Source of the DNA: Pseudomonas sp. UMAB-08
Lineage (GTDB): Bacteria; Pseudomonadota; Gammaproteobacteria; Pseudomonadales; Pseudomonadaceae
Direction of reading: 5' to 3'
Assembly (NCBI RefSeq): GCF_900095225.1
Contig: NZ_LT607416.1
Span: 62,001 to 126,000 of the forward strand
Length of the DNA stretch: 64,000 nt
Positions 33,762 to 44,021 of this stretch are shown here, one piece after another (the first letter of the stretch is position 1; the number at the start of each line of letters is the position of its first letter). Below the pieces are notes generated by a model that had not been told where the DNA came from, made no database searches, and worked only from the letters and a program-made list of their open reading frames with translations. A program made the translations under genes and the position numbers.

Positions 33762-34691
33762 TCATTTATAGATAATGCCAGGTGTGGCACTGCTGATTCG
33801 CGTGCCGGCGTTACCGTTGACGATGTCTTCAATATCTTCCAGTGATCCAATCACCGCGACCTTGCCGGTATTGCGGGCGAAGGTGCAGGCTGCCTGCACT
33901 TTAGGCCCCATCGAACCTGCGGCAAAGCCCAGTTTTTCCATCTCGTCAGGGTGAGCCTGGGCGATAGCCTTCTGCGTGGGTTTGCCCCAGTCGATAAACG
34001 CGGCGTTCACGTCGGTGGCAATCACCAGCAAATCACTCTCCAGTTGCTCCGCCAGCAAGGCCGAGCACAGGTCTTTGTCGATCACGGCTTCGACACCTTG
34101 CAGCTGGCCGTCCTTGTCATACATCGTCGGGATACCGCCGCCACCGGCACAGATCACGATGCTGCCTTTTTCCAGCAACCACTTGATCGGGCGGATCTCG
34201 AAGATGCGTTTGGGTTTCGGGCTTGCAACCACTCGGCGAAACTTATCGCCATCCGGGGCGATGCTCCAGCCCTTTTCCTTGGCCAGGCGCTGTGCTTCTT
34301 CTTTCGAATAGACCGGGCCGATGGGCTTGCTCGGATGCTGGAAAGCGGGGTCGTTGCCGTCTACCTCGACTTGGGTCAGCAGAGTGGCGAAAGGCACCTC
34401 GATGGGCAGAAGATTGCCCAACTCCTGTTCGATGATATAGCCGATCATGCCTTCGGTTTCAGCGCCGAGCACGTCCAGCGGGTAAGGCGCCACGGCGGTG
34501 TAGGCCGATGCCTGCAAGGACAACAGGCCCACTTGCGGGCCATTGCCGTGGGCCACCACCAGCTCATTGCCGGGGACGATTTTGGCGATCTGTTGGGTGG
34601 CGACGCGGATATTCATCCGCTGATTCTCCGCAGTCAGCGGTTCGCCACGGCGGAGCAGGGCGTTACCACCCAATGCAACGACGATACGCAT
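33762..34691 (-). CDS. arcC: Carbamate kinase
   Basis: A 309-residue amino-acid-kinase-fold enzyme starting [34 protein letters not shown] and [17 protein letters not shown] are family motifs. It converts carbamoyl phosphate and ADP to ATP and carbamate, the energy-yielding last step of the arginine deiminase route. It is the fourth gene of arcDABC, 17 bases after arcB. The family start at 34691 was preferred to an open frame five codons longer. Confidence 0.96.
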   Translation of the reverse strand: MRIVVALGGNALLRRGEPLTAENQRMNIRVATQQIAKIVPGNELVVAHGNGPQVGLLSLQASAYTAVAPYPLDVLGAETEGMIGYIIEQELGNLLPIEVPFATLLTQVEVDGNDPAFQHPSKPIGPVYSKEEAQRLAKEKGWSIAPDGDKFRRVVASPKPKRIFEIRPIKWLLEKGSIVICAGGGGIPTMYDKDGQLQGVEAVIDKDLCSALLAEQLESDLLVIATDVNAAFIDWGKPTQKAIAQAHPDEMEKLGFAAGSMGPKVQAACTFARNTGKVAVIGSLEDIEDIVNGNAGTRISSATPGIIYK

Positions 34692-34708
34692 GGTGTTTTT
34701 CCTCAAAG

Positions 34709-35719
34709 TCAGATGTCGGCCAGCGCCGACACCAGGATTGCCTTGATGGTGTGCATGCGGTTTTCTGCCTGCTCAAAAGCGATGTTGGCCGGCGACTCGA
34801 AGACCTCTTCGGTGACTTCCACGCCATTGGCCAGATTCGGGTAACGGCTGGCGATGTCTTTGCCGACCTTGGTCTCACTGTTGTGAAACGCTGGCAGGCA
34901 ATGCATGAACTTCACCCGAGGGTTGCCCGACGCTTTCATCATCGTTGCGTTGACCTGATACGGCAGCAGTTGTTCGATGCGCTCGTCCCAGGCTTCAACC
35001 GGTTCGCCCATGGAGACCCAGATATCGGTATGGATGAAGTCCACGCCCTTGACTGCTTCCAGCGGGTCTTCAGTGATGGTGATGCGGCCACCACTTTCCT
35101 CGGCGAACGTTTTGCACTGGGCAATGAAGTCAGCGTGCGGCCACAGGGCCTTGGGTGCGCCAATGCGGACGTCCATGCCCAGTTTGGCGCCGATCATCAG
35201 CAGTGAATTACCCATGTTGTAGCGCGCGTCACCCAAGTAGGCGTAGCTGATGTCATGCAGCGGTTTGTCGCTGTGCTCGCGCATGGTCAGGGTGTCGGCA
35301 ATCATTTGCGTCGGGTGGAATTCGGCGGTCAGGCCGTTGAAAACCGGCACGCCAGCGAATTTAGCCAGTTCCTCGACGATTTCCTGTTCAAAGCCACGGT
35401 ACTCGATAGCGTCGAACATCCGGCCGAGCACGCGGGCGGTGTCTTTCATGCTTTCTTTGTGGCCGATTTGCGACGACACCGGGTCGATATAGGTGACATG
35501 GGCACCTTGATCGTGGGCTGCAACTTCGAAGGCGCAACGTGTGCGGGTCGAGGTTTTTTCGAAAATCAGCGCGATGTTCTTGCCTTTGAGATGTTGCTGC
35601 TCGGTGCCTGTGTACTTGGCGCGCTTGAGGTCGCGGGACAGGTCGAGCAGGTAATGCAGCTCGCGGTTGGTGTGGTGCATCAAGCTCAGCAGGCTACGGT
35701 TACGCATGTTAAAGGCCAT
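34709..35719 (-). CDS. arcB: Catabolic ornithine carbamoyltransferase
   Basis: A 336-residue OTCase. [20 protein letters not shown] carries the carbamoyl-phosphate site STRTR, and [10 protein letters not shown] the ornithine-binding HCLP. The length and N-terminus [20 protein letters not shown] are those of the catabolic ArcB form rather than the shorter anabolic ArgF. It phosphorolyses citrulline to ornithine and carbamoyl phosphate. It is the third gene of arcDABC. Confidence 0.96.
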   Translation of the reverse strand: MAFNMRNRSLLSLMHHTNRELHYLLDLSRDLKRAKYTGTEQQHLKGKNIALIFEKTSTRTRCAFEVAAHDQGAHVTYIDPVSSQIGHKESMKDTARVLGRMFDAIEYRGFEQEIVEELAKFAGVPVFNGLTAEFHPTQMIADTLTMREHSDKPLHDISYAYLGDARYNMGNSLLMIGAKLGMDVRIGAPKALWPHADFIAQCKTFAEESGGRITITEDPLEAVKGVDFIHTDIWVSMGEPVEAWDERIEQLLPYQVNATMMKASGNPRVKFMHCLPAFHNSETKVGKDIASRYPNLANGVEVTEEVFESPANIAFEQAENRMHTIKAILVSALADI

Positions 35720-35803
35720 GTTTCAGATCTCCTTGGGTTTCGGTTATCTCCCTGGCGGGCTCGGGATAGAGCCACGCCAGGGCACATGTGGGTGATCGAT
35801 GAC

Positions 35804-37060
35804 TCAGTAATCGATCGGGTCGCGCAGGATCGGGCAGGTCATGCAGTGACCACCGCCGCGACCCCGGCCGAGTTCGCTGGCGCTGATGGTAATGACTTCG
35901 ACCCCAGCCTTGCGCAGCAGGGTGTTGGTGTACGTGTTGCGGTCGTAGCCTATGACCACGCCCGGTTCCAGCGCGACCACGTTGTTGCCGTCATCCCATT
36001 GCTCACGTTCAGCGGCGAAGCTGTTACCACCGGTTTCGACCACGCGCAGGGTTTTGAGATTGAGCGCAGCGGCTACGGTGTCGAGGAAGTTGGTTTCTTC
36101 GCGACGCACATCAATGCCGCCCGGCTTGCTTTCATCGGGGCGCAGGCTGAATGCGACGATCTGGCTGACCACTTCCGGGAAAATCGTGACCAGGTCGCGG
36201 TCGCAGAAACTGAACACGGTATCCAGGTGCATCGCGGAGCGGGACTTCGGCAAGCCCGCGACAATGACCCGTTCGACCGCATTGTTCTTGAACAGGTTCT
36301 GCGCCAGTTGGCCAATGGCCTGGTGCGAGGTGCGCTCGCCCATGCCGATCAGTACCACGCCGTTGCCGATGGGCATGACGTCGCCGCCTTCAAGGGTGGC
36401 GTTGCCATGATCCAGATCGGGGTCACCGTACCAGACCTGGAAGTCGGCGTTGACGAAGTCCGTGTGGAATTTATAGATGGCGCTGGCCAGCAGGGTTTCC
36501 TGACGACGGGCGGGCCAGTGCATGGGGTTGAGTGTTACCCCACCGTAGATCCAGCACGTAGTGTCGCGGGTGAACTGGGTGTTGGGTAGCGGGGGCAGAA
36601 TAAAGCTGGAATGGCCGAGGAAGTCGCGGAACATTTCGATGGTCTTGCCGCCGAAGCTGGTCGGCAAATCGTCAGCCGACACGCCGCCAATCAGGAATTC
36701 GGCGATCTTGCGTGGCTCCAGGCTGCGCACCCAGGCGTCGACTTCATCGACCAGAGCAACACCCACCAGATTGGGTGAGATCTTGCGTTCGAGAATCCAG
36801 TCCAGCGCCTCTGGAAGCGCGACGATGTCGGTCAGCAGATTGTGCATTTCCAGCACTTCAGTGCCACGTTCTCGCATTTTAGTGACGAAGTCGAAGTGAT
36901 CGCGCTTGGCCTGACTGACCCATAGCACGTCATCGAACAGCAGTTCGTCGCAGTTAGTCGGCGTCAGGCGCTGATGCGCCAAGCCTGGTGAGCACACCAT
37001 GACTTTTCGAAGTTTGCCAACTTCAGAGTGAACGCCGAGTTTGACTTTATCGGTGGACAT
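35804..37060 (-). CDS. arcA: Arginine deiminase
   Basis: A 418-residue arginine deiminase. The catalytic nucleophile is Cys406 in the C-terminal [38 protein letters not shown] provides the active-site Asp/Glu region. It hydrolyses arginine to citrulline and ammonia in the cytoplasm. It is the second gene of the operon, 33 bases after arcD. Size and catalytic Cys number match the P. aeruginosa enzyme. Confidence 0.97.
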   Translation of the reverse strand: MSTDKVKLGVHSEVGKLRKVMVCSPGLAHQRLTPTNCDELLFDDVLWVSQAKRDHFDFVTKMRERGTEVLEMHNLLTDIVALPEALDWILERKISPNLVGVALVDEVDAWVRSLEPRKIAEFLIGGVSADDLPTSFGGKTIEMFRDFLGHSSFILPPLPNTQFTRDTTCWIYGGVTLNPMHWPARRQETLLASAIYKFHTDFVNADFQVWYGDPDLDHGNATLEGGDVMPIGNGVVLIGMGERTSHQAIGQLAQNLFKNNAVERVIVAGLPKSRSAMHLDTVFSFCDRDLVTIFPEVVSQIVAFSLRPDESKPGGIDVRREETNFLDTVAAALNLKTLRVVETGGNSFAAEREQWDDGNNVVALEPGVVIGYDRNTYTNTLLRKAGVEVITISASELGRGRGGGHCMTCPILRDPIDY

Positions 37061-37093
37061 ATCTGTATTCCTCCAATGATGTACGCATGGGTG

Positions 37094-38521
37094 TTACAGG
37101 GTCAGGAAGCCGTCGTAGAGACCATAGGCGGCAATCAACGCGCCGATGACCACTGCGGCAAAGATCAGCTTCTCGACGTTGGTGAAAACAGGTTGGCCCG
37201 CTTCATGTTTTGCCTTGGCAAACAGGATCACCCCTGGCGCATAAAGCAGCGCCGACAGCAGCAGGTACTTCACGCCGCCGGCGTAGATCAGCCAGATCGC
37301 ATAGATCAGCGCGACGGCGCTGATAGCCAGGTCCTTCTTGCGCTCGGCCAGGGCGTTCTCATAGGTCTCGCCGCGCACCGCCAGCAACAGGGCATACGCC
37401 GCCGACCACAGGTAGGGCACCAGAATCATTGAGGTGGCGAGGTAGATCAGTGACAGGTAGGTGCTGGCCGAGAACAGGGTGATGATCAGGAAAACCTGAA
37501 CCAGGCCGTTGGTCAGCCACAAGGCATTGGCTGGCACGTTGTTGGCGTTTTCCCTTTTGAGGAACGCGGGCATGGTGCGGTCTTTGGCTGCGGCGAACAT
37601 GATCTCTGCGCACAGCAGCACCCACGACAACAGCGCACCGAGCAGGGAAATGACCAGGCCAACGCTGATCAGCACTGCCCCCCAATGCCCGACGACGTGT
37701 TCAAGCACGGCGGCCATGGACGGGTTTTGCAATTTGGCCAGTTCGGGCTGGGTCATGATCCCCAGCGACAACACGTTCACCAGCACCAGAAACAACAGCA
37801 CGGTGATGAAGCCGATGATGGTGGCCTTGCCCACGTCCGAACGTTTCTCGGCACGGGCGGAAAAGATGCTTGCGCCTTCGATGCCGATGAACACCCAGAC
37901 GGTGACCAACATCATGTTGCGGACCTGATTCAGCACACTGCCCAGATCCGGGTTTTTAAACCCCCAAATATCAGCAGTGAAGATGTCCAGCTTGAACGCG
38001 AAGAGGGCGATCAACACAAACAGCAGCAACGGCACGACTTTGGCGACGGTGGTCACCAGATTGATGAACGCCGCCTCCTTGATCCCGCGCAGCACCAGAA
38101 AGTGCACCGCCCACAGCAGCACTGAAGCGCCGCTGATCGCCGCTAGCGTGTTGCCCTGTCCAAAAATAGGGAAGAAATAACCGAGCGTGCTGAACAGCAG
38201 GACGAAGTAACCAATGTTGCCCAACCATGCACTGATCCAGTACCCCCAGGCGGACGAGAACCCCATGTAGTCGCCGAAACCTGCCTTGGCGTAGGCGTAA
38301 ACCCCGCCATCAAGATCGGGCTTGCGGTTGGCCAGGGTCTGGAACACGAAACCCAAGGTCAACATGCCCACAGCTGAAATGGCCCAACCGATTAAAATCG
38401 CGCCTACGTCGGCACTGGCTGCCATGTTCTGCGGGAGCGAAAAGATGCCTCCGCCGATCATTGACCCTACGACCAACGCGACGAGTGCGCCGAGTCTAAG
38501 CTTGCCGGGAGATTGAGACAT
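37094..38521 (-). CDS. arcD: Arginine/ornithine antiporter ArcD
   Basis: A 475-residue APC-family antiporter with about twelve helices, beginning LGALVALVVGSMIGGGIFSL, the APC substrate-binding helix 1. It exchanges external arginine for internal ornithine, feeding ArcA-B-C without net energy cost. It is the first gene of the operon. The promoter region carries an ANR-type box and a well-spaced -10 element. The start at 38521 follows TGGAG. Confidence 0.95.
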   Translation of the reverse strand: MSQSPGKLRLGALVALVVGSMIGGGIFSLPQNMAASADVGAILIGWAISAVGMLTLGFVFQTLANRKPDLDGGVYAYAKAGFGDYMGFSSAWGYWISAWLGNIGYFVLLFSTLGYFFPIFGQGNTLAAISGASVLLWAVHFLVLRGIKEAAFINLVTTVAKVVPLLLFVLIALFAFKLDIFTADIWGFKNPDLGSVLNQVRNMMLVTVWVFIGIEGASIFSARAEKRSDVGKATIIGFITVLLFLVLVNVLSLGIMTQPELAKLQNPSMAAVLEHVVGHWGAVLISVGLVISLLGALLSWVLLCAEIMFAAAKDRTMPAFLKRENANNVPANALWLTNGLVQVFLIITLFSASTYLSLIYLATSMILVPYLWSAAYALLLAVRGETYENALAERKKDLAISAVALIYAIWLIYAGGVKYLLLSALLYAPGVILFAKAKHEAGQPVFTNVEKLIFAAVVIGALIAAYGLYDGFLTL

Positions 38522-38553
38522 TGCGCAGCTCCATCCGGGAGAAGTAATGCCTC

Positions 38554-38559
38554 AGGGTA
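38554..38559 (-). promoter_or_regulatory. Candidate -10 element of arcDABC
   Basis: TACCCT on minus falls at -12 to -7 when the ANR box centre is set at -41.5, the usual class II activator spacing. The hexamer itself is a weak match. Confidence 0.4.
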
Positions 38560-38581
38560 GGTGCCATGAGTCACGCAAAGT

Positions 38582-38595
38582 ATGACGTAGGTCAA
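38582..38595 (-). promoter_or_regulatory. ANR/FNR-type box upstream of arcD
   Basis: Read on minus, TTGACCTACGTCAT matches TTGAC-N4-GTCAA in nine of ten positions. Oxygen-limitation control of arcDABC by ANR is established in P. aeruginosa; the box here lies about 60 bases before arcD. Confidence 0.75.
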
Positions 38596-38684
38596 CAGAG
38601 CCCCTTATGCAACGTGATGGCTAACGATGCGATGGGCATTCCGATTGAAAATGTCGCATTGCAGCAACAGCCTGCGGCAAGCGT

Positions 38685-39116
38685 TTAGCGGGTTTCTGTA
38701 TTCATGGGCTCGGGCCGCGACCAGATCCACAGGTTGCCCAGGCTCATGCCGGCGATGGCGAGGTACACCGGCCAGTGATGCTCAAGCAGGATTAGCATGA
38801 TGCCGGCGCACAGCACCATGCTCAGGGTGGCGCTGATTTTCGCGCGCCGGGTAATCAAACGCCCGTTGCGCCAGTTAGTCAGAATCGGTCCAAATAGGCG
38901 ATGGTTTTCCAGCCAGGCGCTCAGGCGTGGCGAACTTTTAGTCGCCGCCCACGCGGCCAACAGGACGAATTCGGTGGTGGGCAAGCCGGGCACGACGATG
39001 CCGATCAGGCCGATCCCCACACTGACGTAAGCAAGGATGGCAAACAAACGGCGTGAAAGGATCGACCTGTGCGGTGTGCCGGTCTTGGTCTCGAGGGTCA
39101 TGAGGCGTCTGTCCAT
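38685..39116 (-). CDS. YbaN/DUF454-family inner-membrane protein
   Basis: A 143-residue protein from the ATG at 39116; another ATG at 39101 is equally possible, and ribosome sites are weak for both. The YbaN hallmark IGLIGIVVPGLPTTEFVLLA is the first hydrophobic region, followed by a cytoplasmic loop with FGPILTNWRNGRLITRRAKI and two close helices near the C-terminus. Function unknown. It lies between the arc promoter and gap. Confidence 0.8.
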   Translation of the reverse strand: MDRRLMTLETKTGTPHRSILSRRLFAILAYVSVGIGLIGIVVPGLPTTEFVLLAAWAATKSSPRLSAWLENHRLFGPILTNWRNGRLITRRAKISATLSMVLCAGIMLILLEHHWPVYLAIAGMSLGNLWIWSRPEPMNTETR

Positions 39117-39176
39117 TTGACAACACGGCCAGCTTAACAGGGCTGGCCGGGCTTGAAGCACTCATGCAAGGCGGGC

Positions 39177-40178
39177 TTACCGGGCGTTATGCAGCGCCAG
39201 GCAGTTATCCAGCATGCGGTTGGAGAACGCCCATTCGTTGTCATACCAGGCCAGCACTTTCATCAGCTTGCCGTTAGCCTTGGTGTGGTTGGCATCGAAA
39301 ATCGACGACAGCGGGTTGTGGTTGAAGTCGTGGGACACCAGCGGCAGGGTGTTGTAGCCGAGGATTTTCGAGTGCTGGCTGGCTTCTTTGAAGATCGCGT
39401 TGACCTCTTCAGCCGTGGCTTCGCGCTTGAGCTGCACGGTCAGGTCCACCAGCGATACGTTGATCACCGGAACGCGAACAGCCATGCCATTGAGTTTGCC
39501 TGCCAGTTCCGGGAGCACCAGGCCGACGGCTTCAGCAGCACCCGTCTTGGTCGGTATCATCGACTGGGTGGCCGAACGCGCACGGTACAGGTCGGTGTGG
39601 TACACGTCGGTCAGATTCTGGTCATTGGTGTAGGCGTGGATGGTGGTCATCAAACCGCTTTCAATCCCCCATTCGCGGTGCAGAATCTGGGCGACGGGTG
39701 CCAGGCAGTTGGTGGTGCAGGACGCGTTGGAAATAATCTGATGCGATTGACGCAGGATGTCGTGGTTGACGCCGTAAACCACGGTGGCGTCCGCGCCTTT
39801 GGACGGGGCCGAGACAATCACTTTGCGCGCGCCGGCAGTAATATGCGCAGCGGCTTTGTTGCGGTCGGTGAACAGGCCGGTGCATTCGAACACCACATCA
39901 ATGTTTTCTGCCTTCCACGGCAGCTCTGCCGGATTACGGATGGCGCTGACCGCGATTCGGTCACCGTTGACTGTCAGGCTTTCATGGTCGAATGCCACCG
40001 TGCCGCCAAAATGGCCGTGGGTGGTATCGAATTGCAGCAGGTGCGCGTTGATCGCGCTGTCACCCAAGTCGTTAATGGCGACGACCTGCAGGTCCTCTCG
40101 ATAGCCTTGGGTATAGAGTGCACGTAGGACATTGCGGCCAATGCGGCCAAAGCCATTGATAGCGATACGAAGCGTCAT
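39177..40178 (-). CDS. gapA: Glyceraldehyde-3-phosphate dehydrogenase (type I)
   Basis: A 333-residue GAPDH. The NAD-binding start [20 protein letters not shown] and catalytic Cys154 in [12 protein letters not shown] are clear. It oxidises glyceraldehyde 3-phosphate formed by the Entner-Doudoroff aldolase. The family start at 40178 was chosen over 27 extra upstream codons. It is divergent from edd, and two HexR-type sites lie in the shared region, one 24 bases before this start. Confidence 0.96.
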   Translation of the reverse strand: MTLRIAINGFGRIGRNVLRALYTQGYREDLQVVAINDLGDSAINAHLLQFDTTHGHFGGTVAFDHESLTVNGDRIAVSAIRNPAELPWKAENIDVVFECTGLFTDRNKAAAHITAGARKVIVSAPSKGADATVVYGVNHDILRQSHQIISNASCTTNCLAPVAQILHREWGIESGLMTTIHAYTNDQNLTDVYHTDLYRARSATQSMIPTKTGAAEAVGLVLPELAGKLNGMAVRVPVINVSLVDLTVQLKREATAEEVNAIFKEASQHSKILGYNTLPLVSHDFNHNPLSSIFDANHTKANGKLMKVLAWYDNEWAFSNRMLDNCLALHNAR

Positions 40179-40201
40179 GCAGCCGTCCTCTTTTAAATTT
40201 G

Positions 40202-40216
40202 TTGTTGGAATTACAA
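40202..40216. promoter_or_regulatory. HexR-type operator near gapA
   Basis: TTGTTGGAATTACAA fits TTGT-N7-ACAA exactly. HexR represses gap and edd in P. putida until KDPG accumulates. Confidence 0.65.
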
Positions 40217-40263
40217 GATTATTCGCATAAAAATAGAAAACAAGCCTTTTTAATGGCAATATT

Positions 40264-40278
40264 TTGTCTTATCTACAA
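40264..40278. promoter_or_regulatory. HexR-type operator near edd
   Basis: TTGTCTTATCTACAA fits TTGT-N7-ACAA exactly and lies about 120 bases before the edd ATG. Confidence 0.65.
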
Positions 40279-40399
40279 CGAGTAGCCCGTAAGTCCGGTT
40301 CAAATGTTCGACATCAAGCCTTTGCCCAGCCTAGGCCGCACAGTCGATAATTGGAACCACCTGAACGGGTCATCTATCCGCAAGCCTGGAGTTCATCAC

Positions 40400-42226
40400 A
40401 TGCATCCCCGCGTTCTTGAGGTAACTGAACGGCTAATCGCCCGTAGTCGTGCGACGCGCGAGCGCTATCTGCAAATGATCCACGGCGCCGCCAGCGACGG
40501 CCCGATGCGCGGCAAGCTGCAATGCGCCAACTTTGCTCATGGCGTCGCAGGCTGCGGCACCGAAGACAAGCAAAGCCTGAAGATGATGAACGCCGCCAAC
40601 GTGGCCATTGTTTCGTCTTACAACGACATGTTGTCGGCGCATCAGCCGTACGAGCATTTCCCGGACCAACTCAAACAGGCCCTGCGCGATATCGGCTCGG
40701 TCGGCCAGTTCGCCGGTGGTGTGCCGGCAATGTGTGACGGCGTGACCCAAGGCGAACCGGGCATGGAGTTGGGTATCGCCAGCCGTGAAGTGATCGCCAT
40801 GTCCACCGCCATCGCGCTGTCGCACAACATGTTCGACGCCACGTTGTGCTTGGGTATCTGCGACAAGATCGTGCCGGGCCTGCTGATGGGCGCATTGCGC
40901 TTTGGTCACCTGCCAACGCTGTTCGTGCCGGGCGGGCCAATGCCGTCGGGTATCTCTAACAAGGAAAAAGCCGACGTCCGTCAACGCTACGCCGAAGGCA
41001 AGGCCAGCCGCGAAGAGCTGCTGGAGTCGGAGATGAAGTCCTACCACAGCCCTGGCACCTGCACGTTCTATGGCACCGCCAACACCAATCAGTTGCTGAT
41101 GGAAGTCATGGGCCTGCACTTGCCGGGTGCCTCTTTCGTCAATCCGTACACGCCGTTGCGCGATGCCCTGACCCGCGAAGCGGCGCATCAGGTCACGCGT
41201 CTGACCAAGCAAAGCGGCGACTTCATGCCGCTGGGCGAAATCGTCGACGAGCGCTCGCTGGTCAACTCCATCGTTGCCCTGCACGCCACGGGCGGCTCGA
41301 CCAACCACACCTTGCACATGCCAGCGATTGCCATGGCGGCCGGTATCAAGCTGACCTGGCAGGACATGGCTGATCTGTCGGAAGTGGTGCCGACCCTGAC
41401 CCACGTTTATCCGAACGGCAAGGCTGACATCAACCACTTCCAGGCGGCGGGCGGTATGTCGTTCCTGATCCGTGAACTGCTGGAAGCCGGGCTGCTGCAC
41501 GAAAACGTCAACACCGTCGCCGGTTTCGGCTTGAGCCGTTACACCCGCGAACCGTTCCTCGAAGACGGCAAGCTGGTCTGGCGCGAAGGGCCTATCGAAA
41601 GCCTGGATGAAGACATCCTGCGCCCCGTCGCGCGGCCATTCTCGCCTGAAGGCGGTTTGCGCGTGATGGAAGGCAACCTCGGTCGTGGGGTGATGAAAGT
41701 CTCCGCCGTGGCGCCTGAACATCAAGTGATACAAGCCCCGGCGCTGGTGTTCCAGGATCAACAGGACCTGGCCGACGCATTCAAGGCTGGCAAGCTGGAG
41801 CGCGACTTCGTGGCGGTGATGCGCTTCCAGGGTCCGCGCTCCAATGGCATGCCCGAACTGCACAAGATGACGCCGTTCCTTGGCGTGCTGCAGGACCGTG
41901 GTTTCAAAGTCGCGTTAGTCACTGATGGGCGTATGTCCGGTGCGTCCGGGAAGATTCCGGCGGCGATCCATGTTTGTCCTGAAGCCTTCGACGGCGGACC
42001 TTTAGCGCTGGTTCGTGACGGAGATATCATTCGCGTCGACGGCGTTAAAGGTACATTGCAGGTGCTGGTCGAGCCGGCAGAATTGGCCGCCAGAGAGCCC
42101 GCGATTGGTCTGCTCGACAACGGTGTCGGTTGTGGGCGCGAGCTGTTTGGCTTCATGCGCATGGCCTTCAGCTCCGCAGAGCAGGGCGCCAGTGCCTTTA
42201 CGTCGGGTCTGGAGACGCTTAAGTGA
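40400..42226 (+). CDS. edd: 6-phosphogluconate dehydratase
   Basis: A 608-residue IlvD/Edd-family iron-sulfur dehydratase. [16 protein letters not shown] and [20 protein letters not shown] are family motifs, with cluster cysteines in the first and in [10 protein letters not shown]. It converts 6-phosphogluconate to KDPG, the first committed Entner-Doudoroff step. The frame is open 32 codons upstream, but [20 protein letters not shown] at 40400 is the family start. The stop overlaps glk by four bases. Confidence 0.96.
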   Translation: MHPRVLEVTERLIARSRATRERYLQMIHGAASDGPMRGKLQCANFAHGVAGCGTEDKQSLKMMNAANVAIVSSYNDMLSAHQPYEHFPDQLKQALRDIGSVGQFAGGVPAMCDGVTQGEPGMELGIASREVIAMSTAIALSHNMFDATLCLGICDKIVPGLLMGALRFGHLPTLFVPGGPMPSGISNKEKADVRQRYAEGKASREELLESEMKSYHSPGTCTFYGTANTNQLLMEVMGLHLPGASFVNPYTPLRDALTREAAHQVTRLTKQSGDFMPLGEIVDERSLVNSIVALHATGGSTNHTLHMPAIAMAAGIKLTWQDMADLSEVVPTLTHVYPNGKADINHFQAAGGMSFLIRELLEAGLLHENVNTVAGFGLSRYTREPFLEDGKLVWREGPIESLDEDILRPVARPFSPEGGLRVMEGNLGRGVMKVSAVAPEHQVIQAPALVFQDQQDLADAFKAGKLERDFVAVMRFQGPRSNGMPELHKMTPFLGVLQDRGFKVALVTDGRMSGASGKIPAAIHVCPEAFDGGPLALVRDGDIIRVDGVKGTLQVLVEPAELAAREPAIGLLDNGVGCGRELFGFMRMAFSSAEQGASAFTSGLETLK

Positions 42227-43179
42227 AATTGGCTTTGGTCGGTGATATTGGCGGCACCAATGCGCGTTTTGCCATCTGGGAAGACGGTCAGTTGCATTCG
42301 ATCCGGGTCTTCCCGACCATCGATTACGCCAGCCCGGAAAAAGCCCTTGAGGTCTATCTCGAAGACCTGGACCTGCACCCGGGCGAAGTCGGCTCCATCT
42401 GTCTGGCGGTTGCCGGGCCGGTGGGCGGCGACGAATTTCACTTCACCAACAGCCACTGGCGTATCAGTCGCACGGCGTTCTGTGCGCACTTGAAGCTGGA
42501 TAACCTGCTGCTGATCAATGACTTCTCGGCGATGGCGCTGGGCATGACGCGTCTGCGCGACGATGAGTACCTGACGGTCTGCCACGGCATCCCCGAGGAA
42601 GGTCGTCCACGGGTGGTGATCGGTCCTGGCACCGGGCTTGGCGTGGGCACCTTGCTGCCCCTCGCCGACAACCACTGGATGGCGTTGCCGGGGGAGGGCG
42701 GGCATGTCGATCTGCCGCTCGGCACCCCACGCGAAGCGCAGATATGGGCGCGCCTGATGACTGAACACGAGCATGTCAGTGCCGAAACCGTGCTCAGCGG
42801 CAGTGGCTTGTTGCTCTTGTACAAGGTCAGCTGTTCGCTGGATAACATCGAGCCCACGCTTAAATCACCGGCCGCCATTACCTCGGCGGCGCTGGCGGGC
42901 GACCCGGTGGCTGTGGCGGTGCTGGAGCAGTTCTGTTGCTGGCTGGGACGGGTGGCGGGCAATAACGTGCTGACCGTCGGCGGTCGTGGCGGTGTCTATA
43001 TCGTGGGCGGGGTCGTGCCGCGCTTCACTGACTTCTTCATCGCCAGCGGTTTTGCCCGGTCCTTTGCCGAAAAAGGCTTGATGAAAGATTATTTCAAGGG
43101 CATCCCAGTGTGGCTGGTGACCGCCGAATACCCCGGTTTGATGGGGGCGGGAGTGGCATTGCAGCAGGCATTTGGCTGA
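42223..43179 (+). CDS. glk: Glucokinase
   Basis: A 318-residue bacterial glucokinase. The ATP-phosphate loop is [17 protein letters not shown], and [10 protein letters not shown] carries the catalytic Asp region. It phosphorylates glucose delivered by GtsABCD. It starts from a GTG that overlaps the edd stop (GTGA), so translation is likely coupled. About 98 bases separate it from gltR. Confidence 0.95.
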   Translation: MKLALVGDIGGTNARFAIWEDGQLHSIRVFPTIDYASPEKALEVYLEDLDLHPGEVGSICLAVAGPVGGDEFHFTNSHWRISRTAFCAHLKLDNLLLINDFSAMALGMTRLRDDEYLTVCHGIPEEGRPRVVIGPGTGLGVGTLLPLADNHWMALPGEGGHVDLPLGTPREAQIWARLMTEHEHVSAETVLSGSGLLLLYKVSCSLDNIEPTLKSPAAITSAALAGDPVAVAVLEQFCCWLGRVAGNNVLTVGGRGGVYIVGGVVPRFTDFFIASGFARSFAEKGLMKDYFKGIPVWLVTAEYPGLMGAGVALQQAFG

Positions 43180-43277
43180 GGGCTGTTTGGAACCTGTTGC
43201 GTTCGGCGCAGTCTGGGACCGTGTAACCTGTGCCACGCCTCGTTCATGAGGCGCATGTTTTATTCAGAACAAGGACG

Positions 43278-44021
43278 ATGGATGTGAGTTCAGTCAGTAA
43301 ATCGATTTTGCTGGTCGATGATGATCAGGAAATTCGTGAATTGCTGCAAACCTACCTGAGTCGTTGTGGCTTCGTCGTGCGCACGGTGGGCGATGGTGCC
43401 GGTTTTCGCCAGGCGCTCAACGAAGAACCCAGCGATCTGGTGATCCTCGATGTCATGCTGCCCGACGAAGATGGTTTCAGCCTGTGTCGTTGGGTGCGTC
43501 AGCATCCGCGTCAGTCCCAGGTCCCGATCATCATGCTCACGGCCAGCTCCGACGAAGCGGACCGGGTGATTGGTCTGGAATTGGGCGCTGATGATTATCT
43601 GGGCAAACCGTTCAGTCCCCGCGAGCTGCAGGCGCGAATCAAGGCCCTGTTGCGACGTGCGCAATTCGGTCACGAGCGGGGCGCCGGTGAGGTACTGGCT
43701 TTCGATGAATGGCGGCTGGACATGGTCAGTCACCGACTCTTTCACAATGATGGCGAGGAAGTGATCCTCTCCGGCGCCGATTTTGCCTTGCTCAAATTGT
43801 TTCTGGATCGCCCGCAGCAAATCCTTGATCGCGACACCATTGGCAATGCCACCCGGGGTCGTGAGCTGATGCCCCTGGAACGCATTGTCGACATGGCTGT
43901 CAGCCGTCTGCGTCAACGATTGCGAGATACCGGCAAGGCGCCTCGGCTGATTCGTACCGTGCGTGGCAGTGGCTACCTGTTGGCCGCGAATGTCACGTCG
44001 TTGGTCACTAATGGCTACTGA
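43278..44021 (+). CDS. gltR: Response regulator GltR
   Basis: A 247-residue OmpR-type regulator. The receiver domain has VDDDQEIRELLQTYL and the phospho-acceptor Asp in DLVILDVMLPDEDGF, with the signalling Lys in LGKPFSPREL. The C-terminal winged helix ends RLIRTVRGSGYLLA. With GtrS it controls glucose transport genes. The start at 43278 follows AAGGACG. It overlaps gtrS by 11 bases. Confidence 0.92.
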   Translation: MDVSSVSKSILLVDDDQEIRELLQTYLSRCGFVVRTVGDGAGFRQALNEEPSDLVILDVMLPDEDGFSLCRWVRQHPRQSQVPIIMLTASSDEADRVIGLELGADDYLGKPFSPRELQARIKALLRRAQFGHERGAGEVLAFDEWRLDMVSHRLFHNDGEEVILSGADFALLKLFLDRPQQILDRDTIGNATRGRELMPLERIVDMAVSRLRQRLRDTGKAPRLIRTVRGSGYLLAANVTSLVTNGY

